Shown: in pieces, positions 1 to 9,107 of the stretch
How positions within the stretch are numbered: position 1 is the first letter of the stretch
Layout: each line of letters opens with the position of its first letter
Origin: Streptococcus phocae
Lineage (GTDB): Bacteria; Bacillota; Bacilli; Lactobacillales; Streptococcaceae
Reading direction: 5' to 3'
NCBI RefSeq assembly: GCF_001302265.1
Contig: NZ_LHQM01000044.1
Location: forward strand, 1 to 38,004
Length of the DNA: 38,004 nt
The notes under the pieces: model-generated
Databases searched by the model: none
Told to the model about the DNA's origin: nothing
The model's input: the letters and a program-made list of their open reading frames with translations, nothing else
Position numbers and translations under genes: made by a program

Positions 1-22
1 CTACAGTTGACAATGAGCCCTT

Positions 23-50
23 AAAAAGAGCAGGAAAAACCTGCTCTTTT
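23..50 (-). terminator. Rho-independent terminator after fusA
   Basis: A 7-bp GC-rich stem (28-34 with 40-46) closes a five-A loop. It is flanked by A residues on the left and T residues on the right, so it can terminate from either side. It lies 10 bases past the fusA stop codon. Confidence 0.85.
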
Positions 51-59
51 AGCTGTGGC

Positions 60-2138
60 TTATTCGCCTTTATTTTTCTTGATGATTTCTTCTTGAACTG
101 ATTTAGGAACATCTTCATAGTGGTCAAATACCATCATGAAGGTACCACGTCCTTGAGTTGCAGAACGAAGAACAGTTGCATATCCAAACATTTCAGCAAG
201 TGGTACAAAGGCACGAACGATTTGGCTGTTACCATGCGCTTCCATACCATCAACACGTCCACGACGAGCTGTTACGTGTCCCATAACATCTCCAAGATTG
301 TCTTCTGGAGCTGTAATTGTAACAAGCATCATTGGCTCAAGGATAGCTGGTTTTGCTGATTTAGCTGCTTCTTTAAGTGCAAGAGATGCTGCGATCTTGA
401 AGGCTGTCTCAGATGAGTCGACATCATGGTATGAACCATCGTAAAGTTTTGCTTTAACGTCAACCATTGGGTATCCTGCAAGGACACCATTAGACATTGA
501 CTCAACAAGTCCTTTTTCAACAGCAGGGATAAATTCACGAGGAACTACACCACCGACGATAGCGTTTTCGAATTCGAAACCTTTACCTTCTTCATTTGGA
601 GTAAATTCAATCCAAACGTCACCGAATTGACCTTTACCACCAGATTGGCGTTTGAAGAAACCACGAGCTTGTGTTGAAGCACGGAATGTTTCACGGTAAG
701 ATACTTGAGGAGCACCTACATTAGCGTCAACTTTGAACTCACGACGCATACGGTCTACAAGAACGTCCAAGTGAAGCTCACCCATACCAGCGATAACAGT
801 TTCACCAGTTTCAACGTTTGTTTCAACGCGGAATGTTGGATCTTCTTCAGCCAGTTTTTGAAGGGCAACACCCATCTTGTCTTGGTCTGCTTTAGATTTT
901 GGTTCAACCATCAATTGGATAACTGGTTCTGGAACTTCAATTGACTCAAGAATAACTCTTGCTTTCTCATCTGTCAATGAGTCACCAGTAGTTGTGTCTT
1001 TTAATCCAACAGCAGCAGCAATATCACCAGAGTAAACTGTTTCAATTTCTTGACGGCTGTTAGCGTGCATTTGAAGGATACGTCCGATACGCTCACGTTT
1101 ACCTTTTGAAGTATTCATTACGTATGAACCGCTGTTAAGAACACCTGAGTAAACACGGAAGAATGTCAAACGACCTACAAACGGGTCTGTCATGATCTTG
1201 AAGGCAAGCGCTGCAAATGGTGCTTCGTCTGATGCTGGACGCTCTTCTTCTTCTTCTGTTACTGGGTTGATCCCTTTGATTGCAGGAATGTCAAGTGGGC
1301 TTGGAAGGTATGCAATAACAGCATCAAGCATCAATTGAACACCCTTGTTTTTGAAGGCAGATCCACAAAGAACTGGGAAAAATTCAACGTTGATTGTCGC
1401 TTGGCGAATACCAGCAATCAATTCTTCAGTTGTGATTTCTTCACCTTCAAGGTATTTCATCATCAACTCTTCGTTAGTTTCAGCAACCGCTTCGATTAGT
1501 TTTTCACGGTATTCTTGTGCTTGTTCTAAGTATTCTTCTGGAATATCTTCTTCGCGGATATCTGTACCAAGGTCATTCGTATAGATTTCAGCTTTCATTT
1601 TAATCAAGTCAATGATTCCAGTAAAGTCATCCTCAGCACCGATTGGCAACTGAATAGGATGCGCATTCGCTTGAAGACGGTCATGAAGTGTGCTAACTGA
1701 GTAAAGGAAGTCAGCACCGATTTTATCCATTTTATTAGCAAAAACGATACGAGGAACACCATACTCAGTTGCTTGGCGCCAAACTGTTTCAGTTTGAGGC
1801 TCAACACCTGATTGAGAGTCAAGAACGGTTACCGCACCATCCAAAACACGTAGAGAACGTTGTACTTCAATAGTGAAGTCCACGTGACCTGGTGTGTCGA
1901 TGATGTTAACACGGTGTCCATCCCATTGTGCAGTTGTTGCTGCAGATGTGATAGTGATTCCACGCTCTTGTTCTTGTTCCATCCAATCCATTTGAGAAGC
2001 ACCTTCATGTGTTTCTCCAATTTTATGGATTTTACCAGTGTAATAAAGGATACGCTCTGTAGTTGTTGTTTTACCAGCATCGACGTGAGCCATGATACCG
2101 ATATTACGAGTTTTTGCTAGTGAAAATTCGCGAGCCAT
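60..2138 (-). CDS. fusA: Translation elongation factor G (EF-G)
   Basis: Ribosomal GTPase that drives translocation of tRNA and mRNA, and helps recycle ribosomes; cytosolic. The 692 residues match the usual streptococcal EF-G length. The GTPase motifs are all present: P-loop AHVDAGKT at 17-24, switch I RGITI at 59-63, DTPGH at 81-85 and NKMD at 135-138. Domain II follows near residue 295, and the C-terminal domains mimic tRNA (established for the family). The ATG is preceded by an AGGAG site about 10 bases upstream. It sits downstream of rpsL and rpsG as in the classical str operon, but a terminator at 2189-2216 and an extended -10 at 2173-2181 indicate its own transcription. No tuf gene follows within the window. 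Confidence 0.98.
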   Translation of the reverse strand: MAREFSLAKTRNIGIMAHVDAGKTTTTERILYYTGKIHKIGETHEGASQMDWMEQEQERGITITSAATTAQWDGHRVNIIDTPGHVDFTIEVQRSLRVLDGAVTVLDSQSGVEPQTETVWRQATEYGVPRIVFANKMDKIGADFLYSVSTLHDRLQANAHPIQLPIGAEDDFTGIIDLIKMKAEIYTNDLGTDIREEDIPEEYLEQAQEYREKLIEAVAETNEELMMKYLEGEEITTEELIAGIRQATINVEFFPVLCGSAFKNKGVQLMLDAVIAYLPSPLDIPAIKGINPVTEEEEERPASDEAPFAALAFKIMTDPFVGRLTFFRVYSGVLNSGSYVMNTSKGKRERIGRILQMHANSRQEIETVYSGDIAAAVGLKDTTTGDSLTDEKARVILESIEVPEPVIQLMVEPKSKADQDKMGVALQKLAEEDPTFRVETNVETGETVIAGMGELHLDVLVDRMRREFKVDANVGAPQVSYRETFRASTQARGFFKRQSGGKGQFGDVWIEFTPNEEGKGFEFENAIVGGVVPREFIPAVEKGLVESMSNGVLAGYPMVDVKAKLYDGSYHDVDSSETAFKIAASLALKEAAKSAKPAILEPMMLVTITAPEDNLGDVMGHVTARRGRVDGMEAHGNSQIVRAFVPLAEMFGYATVLRSATQGRGTFMMVFDHYEDVPKSVQEEIIKKNKGE

Positions 2139-2172
2139 TAGGTTTTTTCTCCTATTTTTTTATTTCTATCTT

Positions 2173-2181
2173 ATTATAGCA
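2173..2181 (-). promoter_or_regulatory. fusA promoter, extended -10
   Basis: The minus strand reads TGCTATAAT at 2181-2173, a perfect -10 with the TGn extension. The -35 position (about 2196-2201) falls inside the preceding terminator stem and does not match the consensus, so the promoter probably depends on the extended -10. Confidence 0.6.
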
Positions 2182-2188
2182 CTATTTA

Positions 2189-2216
2189 GAAAAAACGGAT
2201 AGGCAGGACCTACCCG
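2189..2216 (-). terminator. Terminator between rpsG and fusA
   Basis: On the minus strand an 8-bp stem (2216-2209 with 2203-2196, one G-U pair) closes a five-base loop and is followed by six T residues. On plus the same stem has an A-C mismatch, so it is built for minus-strand transcripts leaving rpsG. Confidence 0.8.
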
Positions 2217-2274
2217 TTCACACTTTTATTAGGCTATTGTTTCATTCCTTTGAAAAGCAATTATAAATTGCAGA

Positions 2275-2745
2275 TTACCAACGGAAGTGAGCAAAGGCAC
2301 GGTTCGCCTCAGCCATTTTGTGAGTGTCTTCACGTTTTTTAACTGAAGCACCAGTGTTATTAGCGGCATCCATGATTTCTTTTGCAAGACGATCTTTCAT
2401 AGTGTGTTCACCACGAGAACGTGATGCATTAACTAACCAACGTAGTCCAAGTGTTGTACGACGTTCTGGACGAACTTCAACTGGAACTTGGTAGTTAGAA
2501 CCACCAACACGGCGTGCACGTACTTCAAGTACAGGCATGATGTTATCCATAGCTGTCTCAAATACTTCAAGAGCATCAGTACCTGTTGCTTCTTTGATTG
2601 CGTTGAAAGCATCATAAACAATTGTTGATGCTGTACCACGTTTACCGTCAAGCATAACACGGTTGATAAGACGTGTTACGATCTTTGAGTTATACAATGG
2701 ATCTGGTAATACTTCGCGCTTAGGCGCTTGATTTTTACGACTCAT
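2275..2745 (-). CDS. rpsG: 30S ribosomal protein S7
   Basis: Primary 16S rRNA-binding protein that nucleates assembly of the 30S head, near the decoding centre. The 156 residues are full length for bacterial S7. The protein starts [10 protein letters not shown] and has the conserved basic segment with [12 protein letters not shown] around residues 84-95, which contacts rRNA. A GAAGGGGG ribosome binding site lies just upstream. It is 20 bases downstream of rpsL, so the two are co-transcribed. In enterobacteria S7 regulates its own operon by binding the rpsL-rpsG spacer; the spacer here is too short for that structure, so control may sit in the long rpsL leader instead (inference). Confidence 0.98.
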   Translation of the reverse strand: MSRKNQAPKREVLPDPLYNSKIVTRLINRVMLDGKRGTASTIVYDAFNAIKEATGTDALEVFETAMDNIMPVLEVRARRVGGSNYQVPVEVRPERRTTLGLRWLVNASRSRGEHTMKDRLAKEIMDAANNTGASVKKREDTHKMAEANRAFAHFRW

Positions 2746-2765
2746 TTTTTCTTATCCCCCTTCTA

Positions 2766-3179
2766 TTATCCTTTTGGACGTTTCGCACCGTATTTAGAAC
2801 GGCCTTGTTTACGATCAGCAACACCTGCAGTATCAAGTGCTCCACGAACGATATGGTAACGTACCCCTGGAAGGTCTTTTACACGACCACCACGGATAAG
2901 GACAACACTATGCTCTTGCAAGTTATGTCCGATACCTGGGATATAAGCTGTTACTTCGATAAGGTTGCTCAAACGTACACGAGCGAATTTACGAAGGGCA
3001 GAGTTAGGTTTCTTAGGAGTCATTGTTCCAACACGAGTTGCAACACCACGTTTTTGTGGTGCAGAAATCTTAGTGTGAACTTTTTTATGACTGTTGTAAC
3101 CAATATTCAAAGCTGGTGAACCTGATTTTTCAATTTTAGATTTACGTGGTTTACGTACCAACTGGTTAATTGTAGGCAT
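2766..3179 (-). CDS. rpsL: 30S ribosomal protein S12
   Basis: Component of the decoding centre of the small subunit that governs translational accuracy. The 137 residues include the 13-residue insertion common in Gram-positive S12. The motif [11 protein letters not shown] at 54-64 is intact; K56 aligns with E. coli K42, and GGRVKDLPG carries K101, the counterpart of K87. Both streptomycin-resistance positions are therefore wild type. An AGGAG site sits 7 bases before the ATG. The gene is first in the rpsL-rpsG unit, with a TTGACA/TACCAT promoter at 3318-3346 and a leader of about 130 bases. Confidence 0.98.
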   Translation of the reverse strand: MPTINQLVRKPRKSKIEKSGSPALNIGYNSHKKVHTKISAPQKRGVATRVGTMTPKKPNSALRKFARVRLSNLIEVTAYIPGIGHNLQEHSVVLIRGGRVKDLPGVRYHIVRGALDTAGVADRKQGRSKYGAKRPKG

Positions 3180-3212
3180 CTACATTTCTCCTGTAATATT
3201 TTAATTTTGGTT

Positions 3213-3317
3213 GATATGGCACTTGGTGACAGCCCATATCTGGTGCACTTTTTGCAACAATTGTCAGCACGTCTCTGTACACTTTTGAGAGACCAAAAGT
3301 AAAAAGTACCGTCTACT
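3213..3317 (-). promoter_or_regulatory. Structured 5' leader of rpsL-rpsG
   Basis: The predicted transcript start near 3311 leaves about 130 untranslated bases before rpsL. Two inverted repeats lie in it: GTCTCT/AGAGAC (3271-3276 with 3288-3293) and GATATGG/CCATATC (3213-3219 with 3234-3240), the second about 33 bases from the ATG. Long structured leaders are common for ribosomal-protein autoregulation; that role here is inference. Confidence 0.4.
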
Positions 3318-3341
3318 ATGGTAACATAGCCGGTACTTTTT
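3300..3341 (-). terminator. Long hairpin after prgA, overlapping the rpsL promoter
   Basis: Outer arms of about ten bases (AAAAGTACCG with CGGTACTTTT, 3302-3311 with 3331-3340) enclose a second stem CTATG/CATAG, giving a strong A/T-flanked hairpin about 30 bases beyond the prgA stop codon. It can act as the prgA terminator. The rpsL -35 and -10 lie within the same bases. Confidence 0.55.
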
Positions 3342-3346
3342 GTCAA
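3318..3346 (-). promoter_or_regulatory. rpsL promoter
   Basis: The minus strand has a perfect TTGACA (3346-3341), a 17-base spacer and TACCAT (3323-3318). The predicted start is near 3311. It is the best -35 match near the ribosomal genes and has ideal spacing. Confidence 0.65.
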
Positions 3347-3369
3347 ATTAATTTTGATATTTTTCTTGT

Positions 3370-5940
3370 TTATTTCTTGTCTTTTCGAAGCTTAGCCCCA
3401 GCGATACCTACTGCTGCTAACATGACCACTCCTGCGGCTATAGCACGTTTGGTTGTCTCGTCAATACCAGAAGCATTCTTGCTTCCCATTTTGCTATCAG
3501 TTCCGTAAGTTTTGCTTGCAGATGCTGTTTCTTGAGGTTTTTCTGATAGGCTTGTCTTAGCTTTTGGTTTTTCAGGGGTTGACTCTGCCACTTGGCTTTC
3601 GATAGCTTTGACAACTTCTCCAGCAACTGGTTTTTCTACCTTAGCAGGTCGAATCTGTACATCAACAGGCGTATAATTCCTGTGGACCATTTGTGACGGA
3701 GTCGTTCTCGGACTAGGTGTTGGCAAGCTCACGTGTGGAGGTTGCTTTTCTTGCACAAGTGATTTCAATAGAATTAATTGTTGCTCTGTCGTTGCAATAT
3801 TTGACTCTAGCCTTGCTTTTTGATCAGTCAGATTTTGCAAATTCGTTTTTGCACTTGCCAAATGAGCAAGAATTTCTTCAAGTGCTTTTTCTGACTGGGA
3901 CACTTTTTCTTGAGCGATAGCAACACGATTAGGGTCCGTGTTAAAGGCAAGGAAATGTTCCAGCTGATTTTTTTTGGCTTCAAGGCTTGATACCTTGCTT
4001 TGTGCTTGTTCAGCAACTTTTTTAAGGTCATTTAAAACAACCTTTGATGACGCCAACTTGGCTAGCAAGTTGTCAAGTTCAGCTTTTAGTGTAGCATGAT
4101 TTTTTTCAGCGGCTAGTTTTTGAGCTTGTAAGCCATCTTTTGTTTGAGCTAGGAGGTCAAGGCGTTTGTTTAGGTCTTTTGCAGTTGCTTTAGCTGTTTC
4201 CAATTTCTTTTGCAATTGGTTTACTTTTTCTTGAGCAACTTTTACTTGAGATTCCTCTGAAATGGCACTTAAACGTCCTTCTAATAACTGAATGGTTTCG
4301 TTTGTTTTAGCCATCTTAGCTTTTAGCCCTTGTGCTTTAGCAGAGTGATCGGTTAATTGGCCACTTGGTGACACTTGAACAGTGCTAAAGCGCGCACGAT
4401 TAACAATATCAGACTCTGGGAAAATCACAAAATGCTCATTTAAAGATTGGACATTACTTGTTGAAACCCCTAGATAAACAGGAGCTGTAGGGTTTGTTTT
4501 GTCTGTACGCAAGAAGTTAACGGCATGCCCATAAGTGTTTCCGTGAAGGTTGTCTGTAAACAACATGTATTTAATGCTGTTATAAATGCCACGTTTAATA
4601 CCGTTAACGGTATGGATGTCATTGAAAGCACCAATGTTTTCATACATATTGTCATCATTTTGGCGTAAGCCAACCTCTGTTGCAGAAGCTTCAATAATGG
4701 TTCTGTCATGAGGACCGATGCCATAGTGCCCAGAAACGCCTGGCTGTCCATAGACAAATGATGGGCGAATGCTTCCATGTGTTTGTTTGTAGCTAGTTGT
4801 TAATAAACGAGCAAACTCTTGCGACCCTTTTGTAACCACAACAGGGACCAAGCCAAACTGTTGACGAACAGAGTTAAGCATTTGAGCAGCAAACTGAGCC
4901 AGTTCATCTTGGACATCCTCAGAAAGATGGTCAGGATCAACCACTCTATTGATATCGCTAGGAATATCAACATACTGGTTAGTCTGGTTACCAGACTGAG
5001 CTCTTGAAACAATATCATTGACAACCTGATTATAATATCGGTTGTAACTTTCTGATCCGATATAACCACTTGCTGCAAGCTTTTGAAGCAAGTCAAATGG
5101 ATAAGTTTCCGGCGCAATCATCTTGTTAGCTCCCGCTACATTTACTGTAGTGGTTGATGGGTTTTGTTCAAGAGCCTTTAATTCACTGTCAGTTCTAGCT
5201 AATTCTTTTTTATGGCTAGCTAAATCATTTTGCAACAACTCTTTGGCTAATGACTTAACTTTTTCAAGGTCGCTATTAGCGCTAGTCAGTTCAGCTGAAA
5301 TGGTATTAACGAGTTCTGTAGCCGCTTTGGCATCAACAGAGACTGAATCAGGATTCACAGAGAGGTCATCAAGTGCTGATAAGTGTTGTGACGCTTCGGC
5401 AACTTTGTCAGCTAGGGCATTTGCTTCAGCAGTATTTACCGCAATCAATTTATCTTGTTTTGTAACATCAGCTTGCTTAGCTTGACTGTCTGAGATGGCT
5501 TGCTCCAAAGCTGTTGTTGTTGCAGCTAGCTCAGCCTGTGTTTGATCAACTATGACTGCCAAGTCCTCATCACTGATTGCCTTTGCTTCGTCTAAAACAC
5601 TTTGAGCTTCTTCAAGCGTTTTAGTTTGCTCATCTTGATGGATTTCTAGTTGAGAGATTTCTTCTTGGGTTTCAGCAATAGTTGCCGTCACATCAGCTAA
5701 TTCTTGTGTGTGTTTATGGAGCTGATTTTCTGTGTCTGCAACAGCTTTTTGAGCGTCTTCTAATGTCTCTGGCTTTTCAAGCTTGTCATCATTTGTATTC
5801 GTTTCTTTTGTTTCGGGTTTCTTCAAATCGTCGGCTTTAACATGATGCGATACACCAACGCTTGCGCTCAATAGGGCAATGGTTGATGTTAAAGCAATGG
5901 TATGTTTGACATGGTTTGACTTTGACGTTTCCAATTCCAT
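3370..5940 (-). CDS. prgA: Secreted coiled-coil surface protein, PgrA/PrgA surface-exclusion family
   Basis: Large extracellular protein of 856 residues related to enterococcal plasmid surface-exclusion proteins; its chromosomal role in streptococci is not settled. Residues 1-36 form a signal peptide with a likely cut after VKA. Residues 60-260 are heptad-rich coiled coil. Residues about 275-520 are a globular CAP-like (SCP/PR1) segment with conserved GHYGIGP, TEVG and NIGAFND stretches. A second coiled coil spans about 530-765. A Pro-rich stretch (about 768-800) resembles a wall-spanning region. The C-terminus has a hydrophobic segment (about 831-850) and a KLRKDKK tail, but no LPXTG precedes it. 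AGAGGAG lies 8 bases before the ATG. It follows purR by 53 bases and may be partly co-transcribed with it. Confidence 0.85.
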   Translation of the reverse strand: MELETSKSNHVKHTIALTSTIALLSASVGVSHHVKADDLKKPETKETNTNDDKLEKPETLEDAQKAVADTENQLHKHTQELADVTATIAETQEEISQLEIHQDEQTKTLEEAQSVLDEAKAISDEDLAVIVDQTQAELAATTTALEQAISDSQAKQADVTKQDKLIAVNTAEANALADKVAEASQHLSALDDLSVNPDSVSVDAKAATELVNTISAELTSANSDLEKVKSLAKELLQNDLASHKKELARTDSELKALEQNPSTTTVNVAGANKMIAPETYPFDLLQKLAASGYIGSESYNRYYNQVVNDIVSRAQSGNQTNQYVDIPSDINRVVDPDHLSEDVQDELAQFAAQMLNSVRQQFGLVPVVVTKGSQEFARLLTTSYKQTHGSIRPSFVYGQPGVSGHYGIGPHDRTIIEASATEVGLRQNDDNMYENIGAFNDIHTVNGIKRGIYNSIKYMLFTDNLHGNTYGHAVNFLRTDKTNPTAPVYLGVSTSNVQSLNEHFVIFPESDIVNRARFSTVQVSPSGQLTDHSAKAQGLKAKMAKTNETIQLLEGRLSAISEESQVKVAQEKVNQLQKKLETAKATAKDLNKRLDLLAQTKDGLQAQKLAAEKNHATLKAELDNLLAKLASSKVVLNDLKKVAEQAQSKVSSLEAKKNQLEHFLAFNTDPNRVAIAQEKVSQSEKALEEILAHLASAKTNLQNLTDQKARLESNIATTEQQLILLKSLVQEKQPPHVSLPTPSPRTTPSQMVHRNYTPVDVQIRPAKVEKPVAGEVVKAIESQVAESTPEKPKAKTSLSEKPQETASASKTYGTDSKMGSKNASGIDETTKRAIAAGVVMLAAVGIAGAKLRKDKK

Positions 5941-5977
5941 TTTATTTTGCTCCTCTTGGTTATCTTCTACTTTATTT

Positions 5978-6004
5978 ATTATGATGTTATCTCTTAGTTG
6001 TCAA
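5978..6004 (-). promoter_or_regulatory. Possible prgA promoter inside the end of purR
   Basis: A perfect TTGACA (6004-5999) is formed by the last codons of purR. With a 15-base spacer it is followed by CATAAT (5983-5978). The short spacing makes it a moderate candidate; read-through from purR is the alternative, as no terminator separates the genes. Confidence 0.4.
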
Positions 6005-6809
6005 AAATATTGCCTAACTCGACTACAACATTATTGTTTTTGACATCAATTTCTGAGACTTTGAGCAATGATTTGAACGTCATTTGCTCTCGTTCTGATT
6101 GCGCGTTCTCAGCAAACACCGCTACTCCAACGAGGGTGCTATCGAATTCTGACAGCAAACTCATCATGCCTGTGATGGTTCCGCCTCCTTTTAAGAAGTC
6201 ATCAACAATCAAAACACGGCTGTTTGGCTTTAGACTACGTTTGGATAAAAACATTTTTTCGATACGGTCACTTGAGGCACTGGCATAGTTTACTGAAACC
6301 GTTGACCCTTCCGTGATTTTCAAGTCTCGCCTCACAATCACAAACGGCACGTTCAAGATGTTTGCAACGGCATTCGCCAAGGGAACCCCTTTTGTTGCAA
6401 CTGTCATGACAGCATCAATCTGCTCACCTTTGAAAGCGTTCGCAATAATGCGCCCAATATTTTGCAAAATTTTAGGCGTGCTTAGTAAATCAGATAAATA
6501 AATGTAGCCACCTGGTAAAATGCGATTATTTTCTGAAAGACGTTGACACAGCTCTTCTACAATGGAGCGAGCCTCTGACTCGGAAATACTGGGCGTAAAA
6601 ATAACCCCACCGCTGGCGCCAGTCAGGGTATCAATCTCTCCAATACTTGATTCTTCAAAGGCTTTTTTGATGATGGCGATGTCTTCTGAAATAGATGATT
6701 TAGCCGCCTCATACTTTGTCGCAAAAGTATTTAAACTTGTCAATTTATAGGGGTTGTTAATCAAATAATTAGAGATAACAACCATACGTTCACTTCGTCT
6801 TAATTTCAT
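5994..6809 (-). CDS. purR: Purine operon regulator PurR
   Basis: PRPP-sensing transcription factor of Gram-positive bacteria, which acts on purine genes through PurBox sites. At 271 residues it has the family's usual length. An N-terminal winged helix (about 1-74) precedes a type I phosphoribosyltransferase-like domain. The PRPP loop VLIVDDFLKGGGT at 199-211 is intact. In this family the domain senses PRPP rather than catalysing transfer. GGGG lies just before the ATG. A PurBox-like inverted repeat overlaps its -35, which suggests autoregulation. It has its own promoter after yhaM, and prgA follows without a clear terminator. Confidence 0.95.
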   Translation of the reverse strand: MKLRRSERMVVISNYLINNPYKLTSLNTFATKYEAAKSSISEDIAIIKKAFEESSIGEIDTLTGASGGVIFTPSISESEARSIVEELCQRLSENNRILPGGYIYLSDLLSTPKILQNIGRIIANAFKGEQIDAVMTVATKGVPLANAVANILNVPFVIVRRDLKITEGSTVSVNYASASSDRIEKMFLSKRSLKPNSRVLIVDDFLKGGGTITGMMSLLSEFDSTLVGVAVFAENAQSEREQMTFKSLLKVSEIDVKNNNVVVELGNIFDN

Positions 6810-6838
6810 ATTTTCCCCATTTTTGTGTACTTTACCAT

Positions 6839-6874
6839 ATTATAGCACAAAGTCAACAAAAAACGAACATTCGA
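6839..6874 (-). promoter_or_regulatory. purR promoter with PurBox over the -35
   Basis: The minus strand has TGCTATAAT (6847-6839), an extended -10. The -35 position (6867-6862) reads TTCGTT and lies within the inverted repeat CGAA-CA-TTCG (6864-6873). The plus-strand half matches the lactococcal PurBox AWWWCCGAACWWT at 12 of 13 positions (my hand alignment). Confidence 0.6.
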
Positions 6875-6906
6875 TTTTAAAAATGCTCATTTTTTTATAT
6901 TTCGAT

Positions 6907-7845
6907 TTAATAATTGGGCTTGTAAAATGATCGGTTGTCCATAGCAAAGACTCGATTTGTCATCTCACCTGCACCAACTCGGCTAAGAGCGGTTGACATC
7001 ATCATCATATTGGCATCAATGTTATCAATTATGTGAATGATTTCGGCTTCCATGATCCGTGGACGAACAGGACTGCCATACTCTAGCTGGCCATGATGGC
7101 TCAAAATAACATGGCGCAACACGGTAACTTCTTCTTTGGTGTCTTCTATGCCCAGTTCTGCGATAGCTTTCGTGATTTCTTCATTAACCAAAGAGATATG
7201 CCCAATCAGATTTCCTCTGACCGTATATTCCGTGTTATCTGGACCCGTCAGTTCGATAACTTTGGCCAAATCATGAAGCATGATACCTGCAAACAGTAAA
7301 CTCTTGTCAAGGATTGGATAGATGTCACCAATACTATCTGCCAACCGTACCATGGTAGCCGTGTGATAGGCTAAGCCTGCTTCGAAGGCATGATGGTTGG
7401 TCTTGGCGGCTGGATAAGTGAAAAATTCCTTGTCAAATTTACGATAGATTGCTCTAACAATTCGCTGCCAAGTGGCATTTTCAATTTTAAACATCATTTG
7501 CTCTAGGTATTCTCGAGCATCGGTGGCACTGACTGGTGATTTTTCCTTGAAATCCTTAGGATTGTTAGGCTCGCCTGGTCTGACATTTCTCAGAACAATC
7601 TGATTAACTTGGGGTGTTCCGTTATACACTTCGCGTCGACCTTTCATAAATACAATTTTGCCAGCAATATATTCTTCAATATTATAAGGTTTCACATCCC
7701 ATAAATTTCCAGAAATCTCTCCTGTATCGTCTTGGAAGGTTAGGGCAATGAAATCTTTGCCCGACCTTGTTTTGCGAACCTCTGCTGATTTGATAAGGTA
7801 AAACCCTTCAAATAGCTGGTCCTTTTTCATTTGGTTAATTTTCAT
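6907..7845 (-). CDS. yhaM: 3'-5' exoribonuclease YhaM
   Basis: Metal-dependent 3'-to-5' exonuclease of Gram-positive bacteria that trims mRNA 3' ends, also known as CMP-binding factor. The 312 residues match the family. An N-terminal OB fold (about 10-90) binds nucleic acid. An HD phosphohydrolase domain (about 140-300) follows, with H151/H152, H161, the HD pair H191-D192, H216 and H250/H251 as metal-ligand candidates. Its start codon overlaps the end of rmuC by 11 bases with AGAGG upstream, so the two are translationally coupled. In streptococci YhaM is known to trim a few bases from terminator ends; here it would act on RNAs such as those ended by this window's hairpins. Confidence 0.95.
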   Translation of the reverse strand: MKINQMKKDQLFEGFYLIKSAEVRKTRSGKDFIALTFQDDTGEISGNLWDVKPYNIEEYIAGKIVFMKGRREVYNGTPQVNQIVLRNVRPGEPNNPKDFKEKSPVSATDAREYLEQMMFKIENATWQRIVRAIYRKFDKEFFTYPAAKTNHHAFEAGLAYHTATMVRLADSIGDIYPILDKSLLFAGIMLHDLAKVIELTGPDNTEYTVRGNLIGHISLVNEEITKAIAELGIEDTKEEVTVLRHVILSHHGQLEYGSPVRPRIMEAEIIHIIDNIDANMMMMSTALSRVGAGEMTNRVFAMDNRSFYKPNY

Positions 7846-9106
7846 TTTTTTCCTCTTCTAACAAAGGCATGCTCAATAAGCTTTTGGTCGCCTTATCTTG
7901 GTAGGTTTCAACAGTATTCAGTGCGCGGACAATTGCATTTGTTCGTGTTGAAATAAGTTGGTCAAGCGTGTTATTGGCTGTGTTTAGTTGTTTTTGGGCT
8001 TTAGCCAACAAGCCTCCGAATTTGTCAAACTCTAACTTGACATTGCCTAGTATCTTGCTGATGTCATCAGCATTTTTTTGAATGTTAAGGGTCTTGAAAC
8101 CAACAGACAAGGAATTGAGCAAGGCAGACAAGGTTGACGGACCAGCGACAACAATGTTTTCTTCACGGCGCAGGCTATCAAAGAAAGCCGCATTTCTCAC
8201 AATTTCTGAGTAAAGACCCTCTGTCGGTAAAAACATAATCCCAAAATTAGTAGTTTCAGGAGGGTTTAAATACTTTTTATGAATATCCTTTGCAAAGCGT
8301 TTAATAGCTCCTAAAAGAGCTTTTCGACTGGCTTCAACTGCTAATTTGTCACCTGCTTCATAGGCTTCCTCAAGGCGATAATAGTCTTCTAATGGGAATT
8401 TGGAATCGATTGGGAGGTAAATGTAATCGCCTTGTCCATTTCCAGGAAGTTTGATAGCATACTCCACGCGCTCTGTTGACCCTGATACCGTTGCAAATTC
8501 TCTTTCGTACTGATTGGTTGTCATGATGTCTTCAATGATTTGACCTAATTGAAGCTCACCTAAGATACCTCTGGTCTTTGTATTGGATAATACCTTATTT
8601 AAGGTTCCGACATCTTTTGCTACGTTACGCATTTCACCCAGACCTTGATTAACGTTTTCAAGTTGTTTGGAGACGGTCGCAAATGAAGCTTGCAAGCGAT
8701 TGTTAAGGGTTTCTTCTAATTTTTCTTCAACGGTGTGGCGCATTTCTTCTAAGCGTTTTTCGTTAGATTCTTGCATGCTCTTGACCGATTGGCTAAGTTG
8801 TTGATTGATTAATTCCAAACGCTGATCAGATCGGTCGCGTGTTTCTGAGAGACTTTGGTGTAAAACATCTCGAAGATCCGTCAACTGCTGAAACAACTCT
8901 TTTTGATAGCTGTTCATGAGTTGAGACAGTTCCATTAACTGTGTCTTATTAGACATTTCCGATTGGTAGGTCAACTGATCTGACAGATGGTCTTCGTGAG
9001 CCTCCAAATTTTTTTGAAGCTGTGCTTGTAGAGTTTTCATTGACATCAAGCTAAAAAAAGACAAACCAATAAGAACAAGTAGGGCAAACAAGAAAAATAT
9101 TTCCAT
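7835..9106 (-). CDS. rmuC: DNA recombination protein RmuC
   Basis: RmuC-family protein; in E. coli it limits inversions between short repeats and carries a nuclease-like core. The 423 residues comprise an N-terminal membrane segment (about 2-20), a long coiled coil (about 25-150) and the conserved RmuC domain (about 165-370), which includes LGELQLGQIIED and the DSKFPLEDYYRL stretch. The membrane anchor and coiled coil are typical of the family. It is separated by one base from thiN upstream and overlaps yhaM downstream by 11 bases, so it sits inside a tightly packed operon. Confidence 0.93.
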   Translation of the reverse strand: MEIFFLFALLVLIGLSFFSLMSMKTLQAQLQKNLEAHEDHLSDQLTYQSEMSNKTQLMELSQLMNSYQKELFQQLTDLRDVLHQSLSETRDRSDQRLELINQQLSQSVKSMQESNEKRLEEMRHTVEEKLEETLNNRLQASFATVSKQLENVNQGLGEMRNVAKDVGTLNKVLSNTKTRGILGELQLGQIIEDIMTTNQYEREFATVSGSTERVEYAIKLPGNGQGDYIYLPIDSKFPLEDYYRLEEAYEAGDKLAVEASRKALLGAIKRFAKDIHKKYLNPPETTNFGIMFLPTEGLYSEIVRNAAFFDSLRREENIVVAGPSTLSALLNSLSVGFKTLNIQKNADDISKILGNVKLEFDKFGGLLAKAQKQLNTANNTLDQLISTRTNAIVRALNTVETYQDKATKSLLSMPLLEEEKNEN

Positions 9107-9107
9107 C

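Noticed and set aside
5123..5485. 120-codon plus-strand frame inside prgA
   Set aside because: It mirrors the Ala/Ser/Leu-rich coiled-coil coding strand, and has no ribosome binding site or promoter.
6880..6900. Hairpin AAAAATG/CATTTTT after yhaM as a terminator
   Set aside because: The loop would be two bases and the stem almost all A-T pairs, so it is unlikely to be stable.
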